From Bordetella parapertussis (GTDB lineage Bacteria > Pseudomonadota > Gammaproteobacteria > Burkholderiales > Burkholderiaceae_B): DNA of 22,879 nt. Of this stretch, positions 1-7,100 are shown in pieces. The number at the start of each line of letters is the position of its first letter. Position 1 is the first letter of the stretch. Below the pieces are notes generated by a model. It was not told where the DNA came from, made no database searches, and saw nothing but the letters and a program-made list of their open reading frames with translations. The stretch is from contig CAMDFD010000031.1 of assembly GCA_945897365.1 (NCBI GenBank), forward strand, positions 1 through 22,879, read 5' to 3'. The position numbers were made by a program, and so were the translations under genes.

Positions 1-146
1 ATGAGTGATCCCCCAGAGGCTAACCCCTAGGAAAATACCCAAAAATGAAGAATCTGTATTCAAGTCGGCACCAAATAAAATCGACCGCTAGGCCTCGCCA
101 GTATTGGCTTTTACTGAAAAACAACCCGGTTTAACCGGACACTACT
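1..146. mobile_element. possible terminus of an insertion sequence lying to the left (weak)
   Basis: No open reading frame of useful length crosses this stretch on either strand. The end near 120-146 carries CCGGTTTAACCGGACACTAC, a near-palindrome followed by a terminus-like ACACTACTGA. Read on the other strand it begins with TCAGTAGTGTCCGG, which resembles the ends of several DDE-type insertion sequences. G+C drops sharply just after it. The other end would lie outside the window, so this is inference from the look of one end only. Confidence 0.25.
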
Positions 147-396
147 GAAAAATTGATTTAATTAAAATTGAATTAGAGAATAATATTGATATGTCAAATT
201 ACAACAAAGAATTCAGGTAGCTGAGTGCTAATCACTTTAATAAAACTTTTCTATCTAAATTCGATGCAGTTTATCTGCCTTTACTTGACCCCGATAAAAG
301 TTCTGGGTTTTAGTCCACTTTGATGGACAAACAAACTAACAGCAAAATATGTTTACCGCTTCAGATGTGCTCAGATAATCTTGACAATGAAGTGAA
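147..396. other. A+T-rich non-coding stretch, no gene supported
   Basis: About 250 bases with no supportable gene. One frame on the plus strand is only lightly interrupted: a stop at about 218-220, another at about 311-313, then 25 codons from ATG 323 ending in a TGA that overlaps the next ATG as ATGA. It could be the decayed tail of an upstream gene, but no family is recognisable. A perfect TTGACA hexamer lies at 381-386, with only a poor -10 partner downstream. Confidence 0.4.
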
Positions 397-1479
397 ATGA
401 ATATTTCGGGTACAGCCAGAGATAATCTCATGCAAAGTCAGCGACCAACTCTAACTGCTCAGCCTTATAATCTTCATACAATTAGCCTGAGTTCCAAAAA
501 CGTTGATCCAACACTTTTCTTTTGTCGAACACCTTTACAGGCAATGATTGTCAAACAGTTGTTACTTAGATTTAGTGGTCCTATCGTTGTTATTTATCAC
601 GCTACCTCTTCGAGTGAAAAGCATAAATATTATTTTGACCAGATTGAGGCTAATCAAAAGTATTTTGTACCATGGCGCCCGATTCGAGGTTCAGACGTGT
701 TGAGCGCTCTACGAGTTTGGTGGGAAATTCCACGAATTTTAAGGAAAACTCGTTATGCGACATTGCTAATCGCCAGTATTGGTTCAGTTGCTTTTAGTCT
801 TTTTGCTTCGCGGAATAAAGATGCAATTATACAAACATTCGACGATGGGACCTTCAACCTTGACAATAAGAGTTTTAATGAATGGATATCTTTTGAACCA
901 ATTTCGCATAAATTTATCAAAAAATTGTTCGATGGAATAAGTAATTCAGAGATCATATCTAGGGTAAGTTGTCACTATTCAATTTACCCTTCAAGATTCG
1001 TTGAGCCTTCATCATGCACAATTAAAGAAATTGATCTTTTCTCAAGCTGGTCTGATCTAAATCTAAATAAGAACGGTGAAAAAATTAGGATAATATTGGG
1101 AAGTTGGTTTCACGATACCCATCTCCAGTTGCAGCATGACATTATAGTTAGCTCCGGAAAGTTTAATATATTTTTACCTCATCCAGCTGACTCCCGTTCT
1201 GCTCTATTTTTCGGAAAAACACTGCTAAACAATAATGTAATAGATTTTGATAAAATGATTGCTGAAGATGTTATCAAGGCACTAATTTCATCGGGTTATA
1301 GCCCTACTGTCTATGGTTTTGGTTCATCAGTATTAATTAACTTAGCTCATTATATTCCTGCTATTAACATTACTTTTACAAATAGTAGACAAGGTATTTC
1401 TTGCGATCGATGGTCCCAACTTGGAGTACGTTCAATCCGATACAATGTGAAAGCAGATAAATATTCATTTAAGACATAG
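397..1479 (+). CDS. GT52-family glycosyltransferase (LOS/polysaccharide sialyltransferase-like)
   Basis: A 360-residue protein that looks like glycosyltransferase family 52, whose known members include the lipooligosaccharide alpha-2,3-sialyltransferase Lst. Landmarks are FCRTPLQ near residues 42-48 at the start of the first Rossmann-like half, TFDDGT at 147-152, HPADSR at 262-267 (the family usually has a His-Pro pair plus charged residues here) and YGFGSSVL at 306-313. It probably transfers a sugar, perhaps sialic acid, from a CMP donor onto a surface glycan at the inner membrane. No CMP-sialate biosynthesis genes are in the window, so the donor is uncertain. Family members usually start close to the FCRTPLQ strand, so the first 30 or so residues may not be real; ATG 430 is an alternative start. 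The gene is visibly more A+T-rich than genes from 3555 onward, which suggests separate acquisition. Confidence 0.7.
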   Translation: MNISGTARDNLMQSQRPTLTAQPYNLHTISLSSKNVDPTLFFCRTPLQAMIVKQLLLRFSGPIVVIYHATSSSEKHKYYFDQIEANQKYFVPWRPIRGSDVLSALRVWWEIPRILRKTRYATLLIASIGSVAFSLFASRNKDAIIQTFDDGTFNLDNKSFNEWISFEPISHKFIKKLFDGISNSEIISRVSCHYSIYPSRFVEPSSCTIKEIDLFSSWSDLNLNKNGEKIRIILGSWFHDTHLQLQHDIIVSSGKFNIFLPHPADSRSALFFGKTLLNNNVIDFDKMIAEDVIKALISSGYSPTVYGFGSSVLINLAHYIPAINITFTNSRQGISCDRWSQLGVRSIRYNVKADKYSFKT

Positions 1480-1508
1480 TTTAAGCCGAATAGAGCTGTA
1501 ACAGGTTT

Positions 1509-1532
1509 GGTTTAAAACTGAAGTGCAACACG
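1509..1532 (+). repeat. solo IS30-type terminal repeat (degenerate)
   Basis: Begins GGTTTAAAACTGAAG and ends GTGCAACACG. It lines up with the left end of the IS30 element at 2352 with one gap and a few mismatches, and both share GCAACACG at the inner side. No transposase lies next to it. It has the same orientation as the left end at 2352, so the methyltransferase gene sits between two like-oriented IS30 ends. Confidence 0.5.
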
Positions 1533-1581
1533 AACCTTGAGATGCTGTCTTTCTTTTTAAAACAAACACGAGCTATTTATA

Positions 1582-2346
1582 ATGAAACTAACTGATAAGA
1601 CACGATGGCGATATGATAGAAAAAATTGGGTCGGACGTCACCAAATCGACGCAATTAAGAAACGTGACGAGTGGTTAGAGACATTACATCGCTTACTTCC
1701 GCGAAATGATAAAAAGAATTATCTTGAAATTGGGGCATCTCCAGGTATTTATACAGCAAGCCTTGTTGAGAAAACTCCTTGGTCTATAACTGGCATTGAT
1801 TATTCAGATGACGCCGATCTTTTTCTGGCTAACTTAGACCTAGTAGGAAAGAAAGCAAGTCTCATAAAGGCAGATATATTTGATCTAAATATAGATGAAA
1901 AATTTGATATTGTTTGTAGTTTTGGGCTTATTGAGCATTTTCGAGGAGAGACATTAGATAAAGTCTTTCAGATACATGATTCTTTTGCCACTAAAGGTGG
2001 TTTTGTTGTCATTCAAATGCCTAATTTCACTGGAATTAATTACTTCTGGCATTATTTATTTGATCGACCAGATTTAGATAATCATAACATTGATGCAATG
2101 CAACCAAGTAGCTTGAGGTGGTTTGAAAATAACGGCTATGAAGTCATTTATAATGATTATATTGGGGTTTTGCGTCTTTGGGGAAATTCTGGGTGGCTTA
2201 ATTATAAGGTACTTGGCAAAGCGGTTGCCGGTACTGCTGTTTTTATTAGTTTTGTAGTACGATTTTTTGATCGACTAGGATTCAAATTTTTTAGGGGACG
2301 TACCTGGTCTCCGGCGCTTCTTTTCGTTGCAAAAAAAATAAATTAA
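1582..2346 (+). CDS. class I SAM-dependent methyltransferase
   Basis: A 254-residue protein with a class I methyltransferase fold in residues about 45-150. Motif I is LEIGASPGIY at 48-57, the acidic ribose-binding region is GIDYS at 71-75, ADIFDL lies at 97-102, and the post-motif strand FDIVCSFGLIEH is at 108-119. In a glycan locus such an enzyme usually methylates a sugar hydroxyl or the chain end, but the substrate cannot be read from sequence. The C-terminal 100 residues are rich in aromatic residues with a hydrophobic stretch near 218-235, so the protein may sit against the membrane. The stop is only five bases before the IS30 left end, yet the protein looks complete. Like the GT52 gene it is A+T-rich. 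The spacing upstream (about 100 bases with a solo IS end) argues against tight coupling to it. Confidence 0.75.
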   Translation: MKLTDKTRWRYDRKNWVGRHQIDAIKKRDEWLETLHRLLPRNDKKNYLEIGASPGIYTASLVEKTPWSITGIDYSDDADLFLANLDLVGKKASLIKADIFDLNIDEKFDIVCSFGLIEHFRGETLDKVFQIHDSFATKGGFVVIQMPNFTGINYFWHYLFDRPDLDNHNIDAMQPSSLRWFENNGYEVIYNDYIGVLRLWGNSGWLNYKVLGKAVAGTAVFISFVVRFFDRLGFKFFRGRTWSPALLFVAKKIN

Positions 2347-2351
2347 AAGAT

Positions 2352-2373
2352 GGTTTCAAGTTCGAAGCGCAAC
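2352..2373 (+). repeat. IS30 left inverted repeat
   Basis: Starts GGTTTCAAGTTCGAAG and ends CGCAAC. It pairs with the repeat at 3384-3405 and lies just past the transposase stop. Confidence 0.75.
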
Positions 2374-3309
2374 ACGTTTTAAAGACTGGTGAAATACCTC
2401 GTACGGAGTTTTAAAACCTAATCGTTTACGTGGTCGGTGGTTAATACGATCTTAGATCATTTTAAGTTCATCTTCGGTCACGGTTGATAAGGGTCGTTTT
2501 TTAGGAATGTATTGGTGCAGTAAGCCATTAAAGTTTTCATTTGAACCACGTTGCCAACTAGCAAACGGGTCAGCAAAGTAAGCCGTCGATTTCAACGCCT
2601 CATCTACAACGGCATGATCCGCAAACTCTTTTCTATTGTCGTAAGTCACTGTTCTGACGTGCAGCGTCAGAGGAGCAAGGCTTGTAATGATGGCCTGGCT
2701 GACCAGGTCGGAAGTTTTGCGGGTGACGTGCGAGAGGGTTGCAAAACCGCTTTTGCTCTCCACGAGCGTCACGATCGCTTGTTTGTGACCGGCGCCGATC
2801 ACGGTGTCGACTTACCAGTGACCGACTTGACTGAGTGTTTCAACAGAAGCAGGACGCTCGGCAATTGGGCGCCTACCATTGATCTGCCCGCGACGACTCT
2901 TTCCGCTGCCGAAGCGCTTGCGCCTCTTTCTCTGGCAACGAAGGTGTTTCCAGCGCGACCCACCTTGAGCATTGTCCGCATAGACGTACTGGTAAATCGT
3001 TTCGTGGCTAACGGGCAGCGAAGCCGCAATCTGCTCAGGACTCCATTGCAAGTTCAGCCGCTCAGTGACCAGCGTACTCGTCCTTTGATCGATTTGACAG
3101 GCATTGCGACTCGCTTGGGCACGTTGCTGGCAAAGAATATCAGCCTGCCGTGGTCGATAACCTCGCAATCCAGAGTTGCGCAGAACCTCCCGACCGATTG
3201 TCGACTTGTGCCGACCCAGTATCTGGGCAATCGTCTTGAGGCTCTGTCCTGCTTTCATAAGTGCATAAATCTGAAAGCGTTCAGTTTGGCTGAGATGTTT
3301 ATAGGTCAT
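2356..3309 (-). pseudogene. IS30-family transposase, two in-frame nonsense codons
   Basis: Read from ATG 3309 (or 3333 with eight extra residues) down to a TGA at 2356-2358, this is a normal-length IS30 transposase of about 317 codons. The N-terminal half has the helix-turn-helix region with LSQTERFQIYALMKAG. The C-terminal half has the DDE core, including TYDNRKEF and ADPFASWQRGSNENFNGLL. The frame is continuous but holds two TAA codons, at 2812-2814 and 2452-2454. In relatives both positions are usually glutamate, so each can be explained by a single GAA to TAA change. The first stop falls just before the first catalytic Asp, and the second removes the last 31 residues. The second catalytic region reads DNRKEF where DNGKEF is usual, a further likely defect. 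The protein fragments are 2812-3333 and 2452-2802. No frameshift is needed. Confidence 0.85.
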
Positions 3310-3383
3310 GGCAATCTTCGACTGGCCGGTCAAGAAGCTTTGAATACTAGAACATTTTCAGCTATTCAACTCAGTTAATCAAA

Positions 3384-3405
3384 GTTGCACTTCGTATTTG
3401 AAACC
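3384..3405 (-). repeat. IS30 right inverted repeat
   Basis: On the minus strand it reads GGTTTCAAATACGAAG then TGCAAC, differing from the left repeat at three positions. It lies 75 bases upstream of the transposase start at 3309. Confidence 0.75.
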
Positions 3406-3459
3406 GCCTTGTATTCTCCATGACCCAAAACACGAAAAGCCTTATATTACAAGTGGCTT

Positions 3460-3517
3460 GCCCGAACTTTTTTCTTGATAGATTTAATGTACAAGAAAAT
3501 AACCGTCGGCTTTTTTT
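3460..3517 (+). terminator. possible rho-independent terminator
   Basis: A left arm ending TTTTTTCTTG (to 3477) and a right arm starting CAAGAAAATAA (from 3492) pair across a 14-base loop. The outer part, GCCCGA with TCGGC, pairs imperfectly, and a run of seven T follows at 3511-3517. It would end transcription arriving from the left, just before the GT4 gene at 3555. The stem is long but imperfect. Confidence 0.35.
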
Positions 3518-3554
3518 ATGCTTCACACTTCAAACTGCCCTGAATAATAAATAA

Positions 3555-4676
3555 ATGAAGATTTCTCAAATTACCTACACCGGCTTCGGTGGCTTGGGCA
3601 GCGTTGTATTTTCACTGCTAACCGCAGACGCTGGTCGCCAGCACGAATGGTTCATCGGTTTCATCGGCGACCAGCCGCTGGATACCTCTTATCTCCAGCG
3701 TTGCCAAGACCACTGCGTCAGCTTCGCTGTTTTCCAGTCCTCTTCGGGCAAGCCCTTTCGTGCTTGGTCCTCTCTGGCGCGCTGGCTGGGCCAGAACCGA
3801 CCCGATGTGGTGATCTGCCATTCCATCAACGCCATATTGCCTTGCTTTTGGTACGCCCGGAGCTACGGAGCTCGCCTTCTTGCAGTGGAACACACCCCCA
3901 ACCATGTCAAAACCCGAAATGATTGGGTTTTCAGCCGACTTGCCATGCTGCTGGCAGATCGGGTGGTGGTATTGACGGATGAATATCGTGAGGAGTTACA
4001 AAAGGTTCACGGGTGGCTGTATCGCTGTTCTAAGGTATTTGTGGTACCAAACGGTATTGACACCATGGTTTTCCGCCCCGCTGAGGAGCCGAGCCCAGAG
4101 CAAATGGGGCAAAATCGCACTCTCAAGATCGGCATGGCTGCGCGCTTTTCCTTTAGCAAACGGCAGGATCTTTTGGTGGCTGTGCTGGAGCGATTGGCTG
4201 TATTGCGGCCGGAACTAGTGGTGCAATTGCGCTTCGCCGGCGATGGTACTGAGATGAAGCGGGTGCAGGCGCTAGCTCAAGCTAGTTCGGTCGGGCCGCG
4301 CATATCGTTTGATGGATTGTTGAGCGAGGAGGCGATGGCGGTCTGGCTACGGGAACTCACAATTTACGTGCATGCCACCGAGGGAGAGACTCTTAGTACA
4401 TCCTTGCTCCAAGCCATGGCGACGGGCTTACCGATTGTCGCTTCCGACGTAAATGGCGTGAACAACCTGCTTGGCAACGGACGTGCATTAGGGGCGACGG
4501 TTGCTAACACCGCTGATGATTTCGCTATCGCAATACTTGAGTTGGCTGACAATCCCGTCTGGTTAGCGGCCTGCGCAAGCCATGGGCGAGAAAAGGCGAT
4601 CGCACATTATGGAAATGAAAAAATGTTGTCTAAATATCTCGATGTATTACGCCCATCAGCAGAAACAAATTGCTAA
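3555..4676 (+). CDS. GT4-family glycosyltransferase
   Basis: A 373-residue GT-B-fold retaining glycosyltransferase. The N-terminal acceptor domain opens with a glycine-rich loop, GFGGLGSV at residues 10-17, and the linker region contains PNGID. The C-terminal donor domain begins about residue 193 with KIGMAARFSFSKRQD and carries the donor-binding segment EGETLSTSLLQAMATG. In most GT4 enzymes this segment is an EX7E motif; here the second Glu is Gln (LLQAM). This is seen in some active members but is worth noting. It probably adds one sugar of the repeat unit at the inner membrane, with unknown donor and linkage. The G+C is clearly higher than in the genes left of the IS30. Forty-seven bases separate it from the epimerase gene downstream. 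Confidence 0.8.
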   Translation: MKISQITYTGFGGLGSVVFSLLTADAGRQHEWFIGFIGDQPLDTSYLQRCQDHCVSFAVFQSSSGKPFRAWSSLARWLGQNRPDVVICHSINAILPCFWYARSYGARLLAVEHTPNHVKTRNDWVFSRLAMLLADRVVVLTDEYREELQKVHGWLYRCSKVFVVPNGIDTMVFRPAEEPSPEQMGQNRTLKIGMAARFSFSKRQDLLVAVLERLAVLRPELVVQLRFAGDGTEMKRVQALAQASSVGPRISFDGLLSEEAMAVWLRELTIYVHATEGETLSTSLLQAMATGLPIVASDVNGVNNLLGNGRALGATVANTADDFAIAILELADNPVWLAACASHGREKAIAHYGNEKMLSKYLDVLRPSAETNC

Positions 4677-4723
4677 ATTTTCTAAATCCTAATCTCTAGA
4701 CTACACAAACTTAAGGCGACTCA

Positions 4724-5665
4724 ATGAAAAGAAAGATCTTAATCACTGGCGGAGCTGGAAATGTCGGTGGCTCTCTGGCTAGGAAACTGGCTGCAGATCC
4801 AGATAATTACGTTGTCATTGTAGACAACCTGTCAACGGGCTCTCGTAACAAATTGCCTCAAAACGATTTCTGCAACTGGCGCTTCATCAAAGCCGACTGC
4901 AACATGATGGACGAATTGACGCCCATTATGTGTGCTATGTCGTTCGACTATGTGTTTCATTATGCTGCTGTGGTTGGCGTCAAGCGAACCCTCGAATTTC
5001 CTCGAATGGTACTCGATGACATAAAGGGAATTGAAAACGTTCTGGTACTGTCCAAATCAACTGGCGTAAAAAGAGTTTTTTACTCTTCGAGTTCTGAAGT
5101 TTACGGCGAACCTGTAGAGTTTCCACAGCGTGAAGAAACAACTCCACTCAATTCACGATTGCCTTACGCAATTGTCAAAAATTTGGGTGAGTCTTTCTTT
5201 AAGTCATTTCATCAAGAGTACGGACTTCAATACACGATTTTTCGATTTTTCAATACTTACGGGCCGCTACAAAGCACAGATTTTGTGGTTTCAAGGTTCA
5301 TAGATCTCGCATTGAGGGGGGAGCCATTAAAAATCTATGGTGATGGAAGCCAGACCCGAACATTTTGTTATGTAGATGACAATCTGGATACAACTCATGA
5401 GATTCTGAACAAAAATATAGCGATCAACGAGGTGATTAATATCGGAAGTGATGTCGAACTTGCTGTTTTGGATCTTGCACGCATGGTGATAAACCAGCTC
5501 AATTCAAAATCAAGTATTGTGCATCTGCCGCCTTTGAAAGAAGGCGATATGACGAGGCGGCTTCCTGATATTGCTAGGATGCGGTCTATCCTTCGGCGTG
5601 ACCTCACGCCACTCGACATCGGTATCTGCAAGACTGCAGAGCATCTTCTACGGGTAAGGCAATGA
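4724..5665 (+). CDS. NAD-dependent extended-SDR sugar epimerase/dehydratase
   Basis: A 313-residue extended short-chain dehydrogenase/reductase. The dinucleotide site is GGAGNVGGSL near residues 9-18, followed by VDNLSTGS at 33-40. The catalytic set is the Ser run at 121-124 (SSSSEVYG) and YxxxK as Tyr148 and Lys152 (PYAIVKN). FNTYGP and the RTFCYVDD segment are typical of UDP-glucose 4-epimerase and UDP-glucuronate decarboxylase relatives. It most likely converts a UDP-sugar (epimerisation or decarboxylation) to feed the glycosyltransferases around it, and the exact reaction cannot be fixed from sequence. A purine-rich AAGGCGAC lies upstream of the ATG. The stop overlaps the next start as ATGA, so the two genes are translationally coupled. 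Confidence 0.8.
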   Translation: MKRKILITGGAGNVGGSLARKLAADPDNYVVIVDNLSTGSRNKLPQNDFCNWRFIKADCNMMDELTPIMCAMSFDYVFHYAAVVGVKRTLEFPRMVLDDIKGIENVLVLSKSTGVKRVFYSSSSEVYGEPVEFPQREETTPLNSRLPYAIVKNLGESFFKSFHQEYGLQYTIFRFFNTYGPLQSTDFVVSRFIDLALRGEPLKIYGDGSQTRTFCYVDDNLDTTHEILNKNIAINEVINIGSDVELAVLDLARMVINQLNSKSSIVHLPPLKEGDMTRRLPDIARMRSILRRDLTPLDIGICKTAEHLLRVRQ

Positions 5666-6822
5666 AAGTGTTGCTAACACAGAAGATGGCAGGCATTTCA
5701 GGATCTGAAAGATATTTTCTGAGTTTTTTGCCTGAACTACGAAAACGAGGTCTCGATGCCCACTTTCTGGTGGTCCAGCATCCGCGCAATAGGCAGAAGA
5801 ATCTTGGATTCATTCGGGAGCTTGAAGCCTACCAAGTGCCAGTCGAGGTCATCAACTCAAGGTTTTCCATAAGCCCGTGGTTGATTTGGAAGATGGCTCA
5901 ATTTATTAAGGTCCAAGGCTTCGACCTGCTACAAACTAATTTGATTCATGCTGATGTATGGGGCGCATGTATCAAGAGTTTTTTTATTCCCAAACTGAGT
6001 ATTCTCTCGGTTAAACACGGTTACAGCGAACATTATCAGACACTGCACGGTCTTGATCCCAAGCACCTTAAGACCGATTTGATGGCTGTATTGACTCGGT
6101 GGGCCGGGAAGCGTGCTGATTGCGTCATAAGCATTTCGGAAGCGCTTAACAGCTTCATGACAAAAGGGGGGCTGATCTCAGTTGAGAAAGGATTGGCAAT
6201 CCCCTATGGATTTGATTTTTCCTTTGTTGCATCGACTATTGAGCAGGGAGGACTGCGGTTCGGATCTCCGCAGATCGTGGTGGCGGGCCGAATTGTTCCA
6301 GTAAAGCAACACCACATGCTCTTGAAAATACTCCCCGCGTTGATCAAACAGTTTCCAAATCTTGCCGTGGTCATGGTGGGTACTGGACCCTTGCTTGAAC
6401 ACATGAAAAGAATGTCTGATGAATTGGGCATAACAAAGAACGTTCGTTGGGAAGGTTTCCGAACCAACATGCATGACTACATCAGGGATTCAGACCTTAT
6501 GGTCATACCCTCCGCTGCTGAGGGGTTCGGCTTGGTCGTACTAGAGGCATGGCACCATGCCAAGATGGTAGTGGCATTTGATGTGCCGGCAATCAACGAA
6601 GTCATTGATGATGGCGTCAATGGCATTCTTGTTAAACCGTTTGACGAAAGTAGGCTGTTGGCAACTCTTACTCATTTGTTTGAGTCTCCGGCAGACATGC
6701 GAAGAATGGGCAATGCAGGCAAGAATAAGCAACAAGTACAGTACGGTGTTAGTAAGATGGTTGACCTGACAATTGATCAAATGAAAGACGTTATAACAAA
6801 ATCAAAGTCTACGAAACATTAG
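5662..6822 (+). CDS. GT4-family glycosyltransferase
   Basis: A 386-residue GT-B glycosyltransferase. The N-terminal domain has GISGSERYFL at residues 11-20 and SVKHGYSEHY near 116-125. The donor domain starts about 204 with IVVAGRIVPVKQHH and has an intact EX7E motif (Glu287 and Glu295 in EGFGLVVLE). The substrate is unknown; transfer onto the lipid-linked repeat unit at the cytoplasmic face of the membrane is expected. The start overlaps the epimerase stop by four bases. After the stop comes a 278-base region with a promoter-like signal, so this is probably the last gene of the 3555-6822 unit. Confidence 0.82.
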   Translation: MKVLLTQKMAGISGSERYFLSFLPELRKRGLDAHFLVVQHPRNRQKNLGFIRELEAYQVPVEVINSRFSISPWLIWKMAQFIKVQGFDLLQTNLIHADVWGACIKSFFIPKLSILSVKHGYSEHYQTLHGLDPKHLKTDLMAVLTRWAGKRADCVISISEALNSFMTKGGLISVEKGLAIPYGFDFSFVASTIEQGGLRFGSPQIVVAGRIVPVKQHHMLLKILPALIKQFPNLAVVMVGTGPLLEHMKRMSDELGITKNVRWEGFRTNMHDYIRDSDLMVIPSAAEGFGLVVLEAWHHAKMVVAFDVPAINEVIDDGVNGILVKPFDESRLLATLTHLFESPADMRRMGNAGKNKQQVQYGVSKMVDLTIDQMKDVITKSKSTKH

Positions 6823-6879
6823 CCATATGTTGAAGTACCATACCTGTATGTTTGATTAAGTAGTTTGCTAACCCTTTTG

Positions 6880-6910
6880 GGATTGCCTACTTAAGGCATT
6901 CCATTATACT
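6880..6910 (+). promoter_or_regulatory. sigma70-like promoter overlapped by an inverted repeat
   Basis: A -35-like TTGCCT at 6883-6888 and a -10-like TATACT at 6905-6910 are 16 bases apart. An imperfect inverted repeat, GGATTGCCT (6880-6888) and AGGCATTCC (6894-6902) with a five-base gap and one mismatch, covers the -35 and most of the spacer. This could be an operator or simply a hairpin. It would drive the asparagine synthase gene from about 190 bases upstream. Judged by eye only. Confidence 0.35.
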
Positions 6911-6952
6911 TTCATCTCTAACACAGCTCTTACAATATGCAAATAGACTCTC

Positions 6953-7087
6953 ATGAGCATTTTAGTCACCCTAGAACAACGATTTAGTCGCGCCCAAAAA
7001 GAAGTCATGATGCGAGACTCAGAATTACAAAATATCACTTTCTCCGAAAACGCCCTTGGTTGGTGTGTAGTAGGCGTATGCATATAA
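6953..7087 (+). pseudogene. N-terminal remnant of a glycosyltransferase (44 codons)
   Basis: A short frame starting MSILVTLEQRFSRAQ and ending in TAA 14 bases before the asparagine synthase start. The opening ILVTLEQRF is, from memory, the first strand of a group of bacterial GT4-type glycosyltransferases. The rest of the frame, to GWCVVGVCI, does not continue that fold. It looks like the scar of a deletion that removed a glycosyltransferase gene. It could also be a chance small frame. Confidence 0.4.
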
Positions 7088-7100
7088 GCGTGAGCACGAT

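Larger units (their letters stand above)
2352..3405 (-). mobile_element. IS30-family insertion sequence, inactivated
   Basis: An element of about 1.05 kb bounded by imperfect 22-base inverted repeats that match at 19 of 22 positions. It holds one transposase gene read on the minus strand, broken by two stop codons. No clear short target duplication is seen: the outside triplets are GAT on the left and GCC on the right. That fits an old or rearranged insertion. It separates the A+T-rich GT52/methyltransferase block from the rest of the locus. Confidence 0.85.

Noticed and set aside
323..400. 25-codon peptide ending in an ATGA overlap with the GT52 gene
   Set aside because: Too short, no homology recognised, and no good ribosome site; coupling by ATGA can occur by chance in A+T-rich sequence.
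2452..2802. Separate small transposase gene starting at GTG 2802
   Set aside because: It is in the same frame as the upstream fragment, with only a TAA between, so it is the second part of one broken gene rather than an IS with two frames.
2551..3378. 275-codon open frame on the plus strand
   Set aside because: It lies antisense to the IS30 transposase, whose protein has clear family motifs; this frame shows no recognisable domain.
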